A stretch of 64,000 nt of DNA from Helcobacillus massiliensis. Lineage in GTDB: Bacteria; Actinomycetota; Actinomycetes; Actinomycetales; Dermabacteraceae. Location: positions 1,054,001 through 1,118,000 of the forward strand of contig NZ_JACHWP010000001.1 in NCBI RefSeq assembly GCF_014191425.1, read 5' to 3'. Shown piece after piece: positions 48,289 through 56,827 of this stretch. Both the position numbers and the translations under genes were made by a program. A model generated the notes under the pieces. That model was given only the letters and a program-made list of their open reading frames with translations, was not told the DNA's origin and made no database searches. How positions within the stretch are numbered: position 1 is the first letter of the stretch; every line of letters begins with the position of its first letter.

Positions 48289-49875
48289 ATGGCGATCGAT
48301 CTCGGTCCCCTGCACGAGCTCCCGCGCTCAACCAACCCCACACTGGACCGCATACATTCCGCTGCGCTCGCTCTCGCTGAGGAGATCTCCACTCTGCACG
48401 ACGAGCTCATGGCCGAGCCGCTGACCCACGCCGAAGAATACGGACCCGCCACCACCGTGGTCGCTGCTGCGCGTGATCAGATCACCCTTCTCATGGGTTC
48501 TCTGGCTGCTCAGGCCACAGCGGCCACCGTCGCAGAGAACCCGCCCCACCCCAGCGACTCCGCCGCGGCTGCCCTGGCGAAACGCCAGATCGCGACTCGG
48601 GCCGCCGCCCATGAGATCGGCACATGGATGCGCCAGTCCCACCACAGGGCCCGCCGTCTCATCGCCGCTCACGCTCTGATGAACTCCTCCATGCCGAAGC
48701 TGCGTGACGCCGTTGCCGCCGGCAGGATCGACCACGAATCCGCCCTCGCCATCACGGGCGAAGCCGCGCTCGCGCCCACGCTTCAGCACCAACAGCGCCT
48801 CGATGACGTTCTCGCTGAGGACGCCGCACAGCTGTCAGCGGCCGGAACTCGTGCGTGGCGCAATCAGGCGCGGCGCCGCATAGCCGAACTGGATCCGCAG
48901 GTCCTCCGCGACCGGACCCGACGCGCCCACCACAATCGGCGCGTCACCATCCACGACGCCGACGACGGCACCAGCATCATCCGCGCCGTCCTCCCCCGCC
49001 TGAACGCCCACCGTGCCTTCACCGCACTCGAAGCCGCCGCGAACACGCTCATCCGCGAACGGAACAATGAGCCGTGCCCTGACGTCGGGGGCATCGGGGG
49101 CGCCGACGGGGACCCGATCAGCAGAACCAGCGCATCACAGCAGGCTGCGGGCACGACAGGAATGAAACGTTTCCAATTGACACGTCATCAGGCGATGGCG
49201 GATGCCTTCGCCCAGATCATCACCGGGGACCGGCCCGCATCGCCTTCCAGTCTCACCCTCAACATCGTTATGACGGACCGGCAGCTGCTCGAGCCGGACA
49301 AGGGCGGGCCCGCACTGATCGACGGCTACAACCCCGTCCCGCTCGAGGAACTCGTCAGCGCGATCCGAAGGAACCCGGACACCGCCTGGATCCGCCGGCT
49401 GTTCACCCACCCCACAAGCGGGCAGCTCATCCACATGGAACAGAAGAAGCGCCGATTCACCGGCGCCATGGCCGAATTCATCCGCATGCGCGCCGGGGGG
49501 ATCTGCGAAGCGCCCTATTGCAACGGCACCGCCACCCACACTGACCACATTCACCCCGCCACCTGCGGAGGACCGACCAGCATCCGCAACGGCGCCGCGC
49601 TCGACGCCTCCGACAACCTCACCAAGGCGGACCACATCCACAAGGCCCGTCCCACACCGAGGGGTGACGGTCTGACGTGGGCGAGCACCGTCGGCATCAT
49701 CACCACCCACTACCCGAGCTACAGCCCAGCAGCACCAATCCACCGAAGTCCGGCCGGAGCCACCAGCACTCCGGCGACGGAACACGAGCGGACCCGCAGC
49801 ACCCCGCTGCGCCGAAGATTCATGACGGCGTGCGACTATCTCCCACCGCCGCGCACCATGCGGATGATCCAGTGA
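48289..49875 (+). CDS. DUF222 and HNH-endonuclease domain protein
   Basis: A 528-residue protein. The N-terminal and central part (about 20-330) is the helical DUF222/13E12-type domain found in many copies in actinobacteria, including the QVLRDRTRRAHHNRRVTIHDADDGTSIIRAVLP segment. The HNH region begins at ICEAPYCNGTATHTDHIHPATCGGPTSIRNG. The usual LC-x2-HH segment is replaced by ALDASDN, so the metal site may be altered. Strong AAAGGAGG before ATG 48289. Such genes are often repetitive and mobile-looking; the biological role is not established. Confidence 0.88.
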   Translation: MAIDLGPLHELPRSTNPTLDRIHSAALALAEEISTLHDELMAEPLTHAEEYGPATTVVAAARDQITLLMGSLAAQATAATVAENPPHPSDSAAAALAKRQIATRAAAHEIGTWMRQSHHRARRLIAAHALMNSSMPKLRDAVAAGRIDHESALAITGEAALAPTLQHQQRLDDVLAEDAAQLSAAGTRAWRNQARRRIAELDPQVLRDRTRRAHHNRRVTIHDADDGTSIIRAVLPRLNAHRAFTALEAAANTLIRERNNEPCPDVGGIGGADGDPISRTSASQQAAGTTGMKRFQLTRHQAMADAFAQIITGDRPASPSSLTLNIVMTDRQLLEPDKGGPALIDGYNPVPLEELVSAIRRNPDTAWIRRLFTHPTSGQLIHMEQKKRRFTGAMAEFIRMRAGGICEAPYCNGTATHTDHIHPATCGGPTSIRNGAALDASDNLTKADHIHKARPTPRGDGLTWASTVGIITTHYPSYSPAAPIHRSPAGATSTPATEHERTRSTPLRRRFMTACDYLPPPRTMRMIQ

Positions 49876-49959
49876 CCCTTCGCAGTGGATTCACCGCGTC
49901 CCCGCGTGCAGACAGCGGGGACACTCGGGATTACGCGGGCGCCCATGAATGGGCCCCGA

Positions 49960-49965
49960 TAGGCT
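49960..49965 (+). promoter_or_regulatory. -10 hexamer for probably leaderless ankyrin-protein mRNA
   Basis: TAGGCT seven bases before GTG 49973. Confidence 0.5.
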
Positions 49966-49972
49966 GGGATGC

Positions 49973-50380
49973 GTGAACACCGACTTCTCTGAGAACTCCA
50001 TGCCAGATGCCGACGCCATCGAACTCGCCAACGCCATCATGGACGCTGCCCGCGCCGGCGAATTGGAACTGCTGCGCCCCGCGCTCGACGCCGGCGCTCC
50101 CCTCGATATGCAGAACGCCAACGGCGACACCATGATCATGCTCGCCGCCTACCACGGCCACACCGACCTCGTGCGCGAACTCATCGAACGCGGGGCCGAC
50201 GTGGACCGCCAGAACGATCGCGGTCAGACCCCCATCGCCGGCGCCGTGTTCAAGAACGACATCGACACCGTGAGAGCACTCAAAGACGGCGGCGCCGACC
50301 TCGACGCCGGGAACCCGTCGGCCCGCGCCACCGCCGAATTCTTCCAGCGCACCGACATGACGGAGCTGTTCAACTCCTGA
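49973..50380 (+). CDS. Small ankyrin-repeat protein
   Basis: A 135-residue protein made mostly of ankyrin repeats: NAIMDAARAGELELLRPALDAGAPLDMQN, then GDTMIMLAAYHGHTDLVRELIERGADVDRQN and GQTPIAGAVFKNDIDTVRALKDGGADLDAGN. It is cytoplasmic with no signal. Small bacterial ankyrin proteins act as binding scaffolds, sometimes as partners of catalases; the partner here is unknown. The start GTG 49973 is preferred over upstream codons because of the TAGGCT hexamer. Confidence 0.85.
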   Translation: MNTDFSENSMPDADAIELANAIMDAARAGELELLRPALDAGAPLDMQNANGDTMIMLAAYHGHTDLVRELIERGADVDRQNDRGQTPIAGAVFKNDIDTVRALKDGGADLDAGNPSARATAEFFQRTDMTELFNS

Positions 50381-50402
50381 CCCCCGCGGCGGCGACGCGG
50401 CC

Positions 50403-50888
50403 TCAGCGGTGCCGGAACTCCATCGGCACGTGGTCGATGCCGGCTTCCATGAAGTGATCGCCCGTGGTCACGTAGCCCATGTCGAGGTACCACTGCTCCA
50501 GGTAGGACTGCGCGTCGATCTTCACCACGCGGTCTGCGTCGATCTGCTCCGTCAGATCGAGGCCCGCCCGCATCACGCGGCCGCCCAGGCCCAGCCTCCG
50601 CGCGTCCTTGCTGACCGCGAGACGCCCGATGCGAAGATTCGCGCCATCATCCAGGACACGAAGATGCGCCAGCGGAATACCGACGCGCTCGCACCACACG
50701 AGGCGGGTGCCGTCCTCAGTCTCGCGACCATCCAGATCCGCGTCCGTGGCGCCCTGCTCCATCGTGAACACGTCCTGCCTCAGCTTCGCCAGCAGGTACA
50801 CCATGACCGGGTCGATGTCCCGGATGTGAGCGGCATGCATCGTGATGCCCTCCGGAAGGTCAGCATCCAGGGTGATCAGGGTCGACAT
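50403..50888 (-). CDS. ElaA-type GNAT acetyltransferase
   Basis: A 161-residue GNAT. LLAKLRQDVFTMEQGATDADLDGRE near the N-terminus is the ElaA signature (R-x3-F-x2-EQ), followed by the acetyl-CoA loop KDARRLGLGGRVMRAGL and the C-terminal LEQWYLDMGYVTTGDHFMEAGIDHVPM. Substrate unknown. AAGGAG precedes ATG 50888, which overlaps the last base of the upstream glycosylase stop (TGATG), so it is translated with that gene. Confidence 0.88.
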   Translation of the reverse strand: MSTLITLDADLPEGITMHAAHIRDIDPVMVYLLAKLRQDVFTMEQGATDADLDGRETEDGTRLVWCERVGIPLAHLRVLDDGANLRIGRLAVSKDARRLGLGGRVMRAGLDLTEQIDADRVVKIDAQSYLEQWYLDMGYVTTGDHFMEAGIDHVPMEFRHR

Positions 50889-51892
50889 CAAACAGCTCCT
50901 TCGGGGTCGGCCCACGGGCCGGCGGGATGGTCAAGGATCCAACGGGCGGCGTTGACGCGCCGGCGCTGGCAGCGGGGACACCAGAACACGGTGCGGCCCT
51001 GCACCATCGCGGTGCGGATCGTCGCATCGCAGATGCGGCACGGCAGGTTCTGCCGGTGGTACACGTAGAACGACTCCTCCCGCGGCACCGCATCCGGGTG
51101 GTCGTCATCGTTCTGGTAGGTCGGCACGGACCGCTCCTGGATCGCGGCGTGGATCGCCCGATGCTCCGGCTGCGTGGTGACGATGCGGCCGGTGCGCCGC
51201 CCGTAGCGGATCAGCGGCACCAGGTCGTCCCAGATCGCGCGAATCGCGGGTCGCGACAGGTCTCGGCCTGGCACGGTCGGATCAAGACGAGCCCTGAACA
51301 GCAGCTCGGCGCGGTAGATGTTGCCGATGCCGGCGACGACCTGCTGGTTCATCAGCAGCGCACCGATCGTGGTCCGCGAGCGCTTCACCACGTCCACGAA
51401 CACGTCGGGATCGGCATCAGCGCGCAGCGGGTCCGGGCCGAGCCGGGCCGTGACCTCAGCGCGGCCGGCGGAGTCGATGATGCGGCACTGGTTCGGGCCG
51501 GTGAGATCGGCGAGGCCGTGGTGGCCGGTGATGCGCAGGCGCACGTTCTGTCCCGGCTGGATCAGCCGCCAGTCCGTGCCCTCCTCATGGATGCGGTTGC
51601 GGGGTGCGCCGATGGCGTGCGCGGTCGCGAAGTCCTCGTCGCCGGCGAACGTCCACGACCCGTACAGTCCCAGGTGGATGTGGACGAACAGGGTGGGGTC
51701 GGTGTCCGCGTCGGGCGAGAACGGCAGGAAGAGGTGCTTGCCGAACGCGTCGGCCGGGTGGAGGTGCCAGCCGTCCAGCTGGGCCGCCTCCTCCGCGAAC
51801 CGGCCCTGCGGCGACGACAGCCGCACCCGGGTGTCCCCGAATGCGGCTGTGATCGCGCGGGCCAGTCGATGGATCGAATGGCCTTCGGGCAT
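50888..51892 (-). CDS. Fpg/Nei-family DNA glycosylase/AP lyase (Nei2-like)
   Basis: A 334-residue base-excision repair enzyme. MPEGHSIHR places the catalytic Pro2 and Glu3, and the zinc finger is CRICDATIRTAMVQGRTVFWCPRCQ near the C-terminus. The H2TH region is around QQVVAGIGNIYRAELLF. The MPEGHS opening marks the Nei (endonuclease VIII) branch, removing oxidised pyrimidines. It is one base after rpiB in the same operon. The ATG is chosen over an 18-codon extension because the catalytic Pro must follow the initiator Met. Confidence 0.93.
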   Translation of the reverse strand: MPEGHSIHRLARAITAAFGDTRVRLSSPQGRFAEEAAQLDGWHLHPADAFGKHLFLPFSPDADTDPTLFVHIHLGLYGSWTFAGDEDFATAHAIGAPRNRIHEEGTDWRLIQPGQNVRLRITGHHGLADLTGPNQCRIIDSAGRAEVTARLGPDPLRADADPDVFVDVVKRSRTTIGALLMNQQVVAGIGNIYRAELLFRARLDPTVPGRDLSRPAIRAIWDDLVPLIRYGRRTGRIVTTQPEHRAIHAAIQERSVPTYQNDDDHPDAVPREESFYVYHRQNLPCRICDATIRTAMVQGRTVFWCPRCQRRRVNAARWILDHPAGPWADPEGAV

Positions 51893-51893
51893 G

Positions 51894-52349
51894 TCAGTAG
51901 GCGCCGGTGGTTTCGAACGTCGCGATCTTCTCGATGCGGCGCACATGGCGCTCGTCGCCGCTGAACGGCTCGGCGAGGAAGAGGTCGATCAGGTGCTCCA
52001 GTTCGTCCTCCGTGTGCTGACGAGCCCCGACGGAGATGACGTTCGCATCATTGTGCTGGCGGGCGAGCTTGGCGGTGTCCTCGTTCCAGACGAGGGCGGC
52101 GCGCACGCCCTTCACCTTGTTCGCGGCGATCTGCTCACCATTGCCGGAGCCGCCGATGACGATGCCGAAGCTGCCGGGCGCGGCGACCACGGCTTCGCCG
52201 ACTGCGGTGCAGAACGGCGGGTAGTCGTCGAGGGCGTCGTAGGTGTGGGCGCCGTGGTCGGTGACCTCGTGGCCCTTCGCCTTCAGTGCCTCGACCAGGC
52301 GGTTCTTGAGTTCGAAGCCGGCGTGGTCGGTGCCGATGTGGACCTGCAT
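51894..52349 (-). CDS. rpiB: Ribose-5-phosphate isomerase B
   Basis: A 151-residue RpiB interconverting ribose-5-phosphate and ribulose-5-phosphate. IGTDHAGFELKN at the N-terminus, DHGAHTYDALDDYPPFC, and the anion hole region GIVIGGSGNGEQIAANKVKGVRAAL are characteristic. The catalytic residue in the loop is Ser rather than Cys (GGSGNG), as in mycobacterial RpiB. AAGGAG lies nine bases before ATG 52349. It is followed by the glycosylase and ElaA genes on the same strand. Confidence 0.94.
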   Translation of the reverse strand: MQVHIGTDHAGFELKNRLVEALKAKGHEVTDHGAHTYDALDDYPPFCTAVGEAVVAAPGSFGIVIGGSGNGEQIAANKVKGVRAALVWNEDTAKLARQHNDANVISVGARQHTEDELEHLIDLFLAEPFSGDERHVRRIEKIATFETTGAY

Positions 52350-52392
52350 GGACGGTGCTCCTTGGGTGTGGTGGGGGTGGGGGCCGACGGGG

Positions 52393-52998
52393 TCAGGAGA
52401 AGTCGAGGGGGTCGCGCTTGCGCTTGAGCTCCGCGAAGCCGCTGATCTCCGCCATCGTGGCCATGGCGTCGAGCAGCCGGCCGGCTTCTTCGCCGCGCGG
52501 GGCGCGGGAGAGGACGGGACCGAAGTAGGCGGTACCGGAGCCGAAGGAGATGACGGGGGTGCCGACGTCATCGCCCACGAGGTCCTGTGCCCGCTTCTGG
52601 GCGGCGCGCAGCGCGTCGTCGTTCGTGTCGGTGTCCATCGCATCGGCGAGGTCCGTCGGCAGGCCGGCCTCCTCGAGCGCCTCGACGGCGACGCGGCGGT
52701 AGTCGTCCTTCTGGTCCTGGACGTGGAAGCGGGTGCCCCAGGCGGTGTACCAGGTGGAGAAGGCGTCCTGACCGTGCTGCTCGTCGATGGCGAGCTGCAG
52801 TCGGGCAGGGCCCCACGCCTTCCGCATCGCCTCCATGTAGTCGGGGTCGAGGTCGCGTCCTTCGTTGAGGACGGACAGGCTCATCGGCTGGAAGCGGATC
52901 CGGACGTCCCGCACCTCAGCGGCGTTGAGCGCCCAGCGGCTGGTCAGCCAGGCGAACGGGCAGGTCGGGTCAACGAAGACGTCGACGATCTGGGCCAT
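52393..52998 (-). CDS. Mycothiol-dependent nitroreductase-like DsbA-family protein
   Basis: A 201-residue DsbA/FrnE-type thioredoxin-fold protein. VDVFVDPTCPFAWLTSRWAL holds the active-site Cys in CPFAW, the same layout as the Rv2466c mycothiol-dependent nitroreductase, where a Cys and mycothiol cycle replaces CxxC. VGTPVISFGSGTAYFGPVLSRAPRGEEAGRL is the conserved C-terminal part. It may reduce nitroaromatics or protect against oxidative stress using mycothiol. GAGGA lies ten bases before ATG 52998. The link to rpiB downstream (43 bases) suggests one operon. Confidence 0.85.
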   Translation of the reverse strand: MAQIVDVFVDPTCPFAWLTSRWALNAAEVRDVRIRFQPMSLSVLNEGRDLDPDYMEAMRKAWGPARLQLAIDEQHGQDAFSTWYTAWGTRFHVQDQKDDYRRVAVEALEEAGLPTDLADAMDTDTNDDALRAAQKRAQDLVGDDVGTPVISFGSGTAYFGPVLSRAPRGEEAGRLLDAMATMAEISGFAELKRKRDPLDFS

Positions 52999-53105
52999 GG
53001 ACTGGTTCCTCCTCGAATCGTGCAGTCAGCCCCTCCATTGTGTCAGAGCCCGGCCGCTGGGAAATCCACTTGCCACCAGGCGACCGGGGCGGTTGGATCG
53101 AGGTC

Positions 53106-54863
53106 ATGACTTCTCCGACTGCGGCGCACGTGCGCACTCTGCGCACCATCATCGCTCGACACCCCGCGAAGGTGACCGCCGCAGTCGCCGCCTCCATCGT
53201 CACGGAAACCCTCGAGATGAGCGTTCCGATCATCTTCGGCTTCGCCGTGGACCGCGGCATCCTCGGCGGCGACCTCACCCTCCTGCTGCAGCTCGCGGCG
53301 CTGGCGGTGCTGGTGCGCCTCGTGGCGATGGCGGCATGGTCGTTCAGCTTCCACTGGGCGATGCAGCTGCGGATGGCGGAGCAGCACAACCTGCGGGTCG
53401 CGCTGACCGCCGCGGCGCTGCACCCCGGTTCGCGGCCGGTGGACCGGCCCGCCGGTGAGGTGCTGTCGATCGCGACAAGCGACGCCGACAATGCGCCCGA
53501 CTTCTTCGACATGATCGGGTGGGCGCTGCCCGCCGCGATCGCCGTGCTCGGCGCCGGCGCGTGGATGGCGTTCGTGTCACCGTGGCTGGGGCTGGCGGTG
53601 CTGATCGGGATCCTGCTGGAGATCGTCGGCCTGAGGGTGGTGACGCCGGTGCTGTCCCGCAAGTACGACGACCAGCAGTCCCGCGCCGCCGACGCCGCCT
53701 CCACCGCAACCGACCTCGTGCACGGCCTGCGGGTGCTGCAGGGCCTCGGTGTGCAGCACCGGGCCCGGCTCAACTACCGGGCGTCGTCCCGGGTCGCGCT
53801 GCGGGCGGCGCTGACGAACGCTCGGTTCTCCGGTGTCGCCAACGGGATGATGATCCTGGTGTCCACGCTGATGATCGCGTCGGTGGTGGTGCTCGCGGCG
53901 TCTCTGACGCTCAGCGGCGCTATCACCGTCGGCGCCCTGATCGCGGTGGTGTCGCTGATCCGCACCATGTCGGGAATGATGCACGGCCTGTCCGGTGTGC
54001 CCGTGTGGTGGGCGTCGATCTCCACATCCGCGAAGCGCATCGACCGCCTGATGGCGGACTTCGGCCGCACCCACGAGGACCCCGTGATCCGCGAGGCGAT
54101 CGCCGCGTCGCCGGCCGTTGGCGAAGCGGCGCCGGTGACGCGCGGCAACGGGCCGCGTCGGGACGGCGTCGGCCCCCTCGCCCTGGAGCTGCCGGACGGC
54201 TGCATCGAGGTGGCCGACGGGGAGGTCGTCGGTGTTGTTGCACCGACTGCGCGGGACGCCCACACCGTCCTGACGGCGCTCGCCGGAACGGCTGGGGACG
54301 CGTCGGCGTCGCTCGGTGGGGAGGCGATCACGCCGGGCACGCTGCAGGAGCGCCGACGGGACCTGCTGATCGAACCGCACACCGTGGACCTCTTCGACGG
54401 CACGCTGCGCGAACAGCTCGCGACCCGCGCCCCCGAGAAGAGCGTCGACCACCTCGACGACGGGGACGCGTGGGCGCGCAGCGCACTGGAGGCGGCGGGG
54501 GCCCTCGATCTGCTGGGGATCCTGTCCGACGGGTTCGACACCCGCATCCAGGACCGCGGCTCGAACCTGTCGGGCGGGCAGCGGCAGCGCCTTGCGCTCG
54601 CCCGCGCCGTCGCCGCTGATCCGCCGGCGCTGGTGCTGCACGACCCCACGACCGCGGTCGACGCGGTGACCGAGCAGAACATCGGGGAAGCGCTCGCCGC
54701 CGCGCGGCGCGTCCCGGACCGGCTGACCCTGATCCTCACGCGCGCCCCGTCCCTGCTGGTGCAGGCGGACAGGGTGGTGTTCCTCGCGCCGACGGGTGCG
54801 GTCAGCGGCACGCACTTCGACCTGATGGAACGGGACGACTATGCGGAGGTGGTGAAGCGATGA
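53106..54863 (+). CDS. ABC exporter half-transporter with degenerate ATP-binding site
   Basis: A 585-residue type IV ABC half-transporter: about six membrane helices (residues 10-310), then an NBD. The NBD is degenerate: the Walker A region (about 375-385) reads APTARDAHT instead of GxxGxGKS, the Q-loop Gln is missing (IEPHTVDLF), Walker B reads VLHDPT (H512, D513 in place of the usual D-E), and the H-loop His is replaced (LILTRAP). The signature LSGGQRQR at about 488 is canonical. It therefore contributes the signature to the active site of its partner and has lost its own. ATG 53106 is chosen over an upstream in-frame extension. It overlaps the next gene by four bases (ATGA). Confidence 0.93.
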   Translation: MTSPTAAHVRTLRTIIARHPAKVTAAVAASIVTETLEMSVPIIFGFAVDRGILGGDLTLLLQLAALAVLVRLVAMAAWSFSFHWAMQLRMAEQHNLRVALTAAALHPGSRPVDRPAGEVLSIATSDADNAPDFFDMIGWALPAAIAVLGAGAWMAFVSPWLGLAVLIGILLEIVGLRVVTPVLSRKYDDQQSRAADAASTATDLVHGLRVLQGLGVQHRARLNYRASSRVALRAALTNARFSGVANGMMILVSTLMIASVVVLAASLTLSGAITVGALIAVVSLIRTMSGMMHGLSGVPVWWASISTSAKRIDRLMADFGRTHEDPVIREAIAASPAVGEAAPVTRGNGPRRDGVGPLALELPDGCIEVADGEVVGVVAPTARDAHTVLTALAGTAGDASASLGGEAITPGTLQERRRDLLIEPHTVDLFDGTLREQLATRAPEKSVDHLDDGDAWARSALEAAGALDLLGILSDGFDTRIQDRGSNLSGGQRQRLALARAVAADPPALVLHDPTTAVDAVTEQNIGEALAAARRVPDRLTLILTRAPSLLVQADRVVFLAPTGAVSGTHFDLMERDDYAEVVKR

Positions 54864-56695
54864 CCATGCCGACCAACGAGGCCAGCGAACGGGAGCTCGA
54901 CCTCATCACCTCGATGCGGGAGGAGGACGATGTCGCCCGGCAGCTGTCCCGCCATGCCGAACTGCTGCCGATCGCGACCGGCCGGCAGACCCTTCGCTTC
55001 CTGCTGACGCGCCTGGGGTCGATGCGCCTCGCGTTCGTGCTGATGGTACTGACGGTGCTCGCCGCCGCGATCGCCGGGGCCGCGGTGCCTCGCCTCATCG
55101 GCACCGTCGTCGATGTGGTGACCGCGCCCGAGGGCGGCCACATGGAGGGCGTGTGGGTGCTCGCCGCGGTGATGGTCGGCGTCGGGGTGCTGCAGGCGGT
55201 GTGCTCTGCACTCGGGCAGGCGCAGGTGTCCGCGCTCGGGCAGCGTCTCCTGGCGGGGATGCGCGAGGACGTCATCGACCGCGCCCTCGACCTGCCGGCG
55301 CAGACGATGGAGCGGGCCGGGATCGGCGATGCCCTCTCCCGTGTCGCCGACGACGTCGCCGTCACCGCGAAGGCCGTCACGAACATCGTCCCGTGGATCA
55401 TCACCGTCACCTTCCAGATCACGATCACGCTGGTGGCGCTGGCGATGCTGTCGCCGTACCTGCTGCTGGTCGTGGTGGCGATCCTGCCGTTCTACATCGC
55501 GGCGCTGCGCTGGTTCCTTCCGCGCACGAACCGCATCTACCGGGTGGAGCGGATCGCGCTGGGGGCGCGAGCGCAGGGCCTGCTGTCCGCCATCAACGGT
55601 GTGCCGACGGTCCACGCCTACGAGATCGAGCAGCGCGAGACGCGGCATGTCGCGGCGCTGTCGCGCTCCGCCTATTCGCTGAAGATGCGGATCATGAACC
55701 TGGTGATCTCGGTGGCCTGGATCATGACAGTGCCGGAGCTGCTGGCGATCACCCTGGTGCTGGTCCTGGGCTTCTTCCTGGTGAACTCCGTCGGGGTGCC
55801 GGTCGGGGTGGTGGCGTCGGCCGGAATCTACATTCTGACCCTGCTGTGGCCGCTGCAGTCGCTGATCTTCTCCCTGGATGATGCGCAGTCGGCGGCGGCG
55901 TCGCTGATGCGGATGGTGGGCGTGATCGTCTCCATCGACCCCGCGGTCTCCCCCGGGCCGGAAGAGCCGGCCGACGGGTCCGTGGAGCTGACGGGGATCG
56001 CGCACTCCTACGGGCAGCAGCGCGTGCTGGAGCCGATCGACCTCACGATCGAGGAGGGCGAGACGATCGCACTGGTGGGCGCCTCCGGTGCGGGGAAGTC
56101 CACCCTCGCGTCGATCATCGCGGGCACGCTGCGGCCCAGTGAGGGGACGGTGCGCCACGGCGGCGCCGATCTCTCGCGGGCGCAGCTGGACGCAGTGCGG
56201 GCGCATGCAGTGATCGTCAGCCAGGACGTGCACGTCTTCCACGGCACCCTCGCCGACGACCTGCGCCTCGCAGCTCCCGACGCGAGCGAGGAGGACCTGT
56301 GGGCGGCGCTGGGAACCGTCGGCGCGGACTCCTGGGCGGAGCTCCTCCCCCACCGGCTCGACACCGCGGTCGGGGAGAAGGGCGAGCGGCTGAGCGCGGA
56401 GCAGGCGCAGCAGCTGGCGCTCGCGCGCGTCGCGCTGAAGGACCCGGCGATCCTGGTGATGGACGAGGCGACCGCCGATGAGGGATCCTCCGGTGCGCGG
56501 GTGCTGGAGCGCGCAGCGCTCGCTGTGGCCGAGGGCCGCACCACCGTCATCGTGGCGCACCGCCTCTCGCAGGCGATGCACGCCGACCGGATCCTCGTGA
56601 TGGCGGACGGGCACGTGATCGAGTCCGGGTCGCATGCGGATCTGCTCGCGGCGGATGGTCAGTACGCGCGGCTGTGGGCGGCCTGGAGCCGGTGA
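54860..56695 (+). CDS. ABC exporter half-transporter with intact Walker motifs
   Basis: A 611-residue partner of the preceding gene. About 60 N-terminal residues and six membrane helices precede an NBD with Walker A GASGAGKST (from about 407), Q-loop IVSQDVHVF, Walker B ILVMDEAT (D535, E536) and H-loop IVAHRLS. Its signature is altered to LSAEQAQQ (about 511) and its D-loop to ADEGS. The active ATP site of the heterodimer is thus formed by this Walker A/B with the other protein's LSGGQ, while the second site is degenerate. Substrate unknown; relatives export drugs, peptides or siderophores. Confidence 0.93.
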   Translation: MTMPTNEASERELDLITSMREEDDVARQLSRHAELLPIATGRQTLRFLLTRLGSMRLAFVLMVLTVLAAAIAGAAVPRLIGTVVDVVTAPEGGHMEGVWVLAAVMVGVGVLQAVCSALGQAQVSALGQRLLAGMREDVIDRALDLPAQTMERAGIGDALSRVADDVAVTAKAVTNIVPWIITVTFQITITLVALAMLSPYLLLVVVAILPFYIAALRWFLPRTNRIYRVERIALGARAQGLLSAINGVPTVHAYEIEQRETRHVAALSRSAYSLKMRIMNLVISVAWIMTVPELLAITLVLVLGFFLVNSVGVPVGVVASAGIYILTLLWPLQSLIFSLDDAQSAAASLMRMVGVIVSIDPAVSPGPEEPADGSVELTGIAHSYGQQRVLEPIDLTIEEGETIALVGASGAGKSTLASIIAGTLRPSEGTVRHGGADLSRAQLDAVRAHAVIVSQDVHVFHGTLADDLRLAAPDASEEDLWAALGTVGADSWAELLPHRLDTAVGEKGERLSAEQAQQLALARVALKDPAILVMDEATADEGSSGARVLERAALAVAEGRTTVIVAHRLSQAMHADRILVMADGHVIESGSHADLLAADGQYARLWAAWSR

Positions 56696-56724
56696 GCGTT
56701 CAGGCGCCCCCGCGTGTGATCCGC

Positions 56725-56730
56725 TAGGCT
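56725..56730 (+). promoter_or_regulatory. -10 hexamer of DUF402 gene
   Basis: TAGGCT about 98 bases before ATG 56828, giving a leader of roughly 90 bases. The leader contains a seven-base inverted repeat CACGAGC/GCTCGTG (56753-56759 with 56796-56802). Confidence 0.4.
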
Positions 56731-56827
56731 CGACCCATACTCGATTCCCCCTCACGAGCGGAATCCACACCCGCGCCTCGGCCGGTCGCGCGTGTGCTCG
56801 TGGGGCTGACCAGGCCAGGAAAACGTG

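Noticed and set aside
49876-49972. Possible mobile-element boundary after the DUF222/HNH gene
   Set aside because: I saw no terminal inverted repeats or target duplication around 48289-49875. DUF222/HNH genes are common actinobacterial residents.
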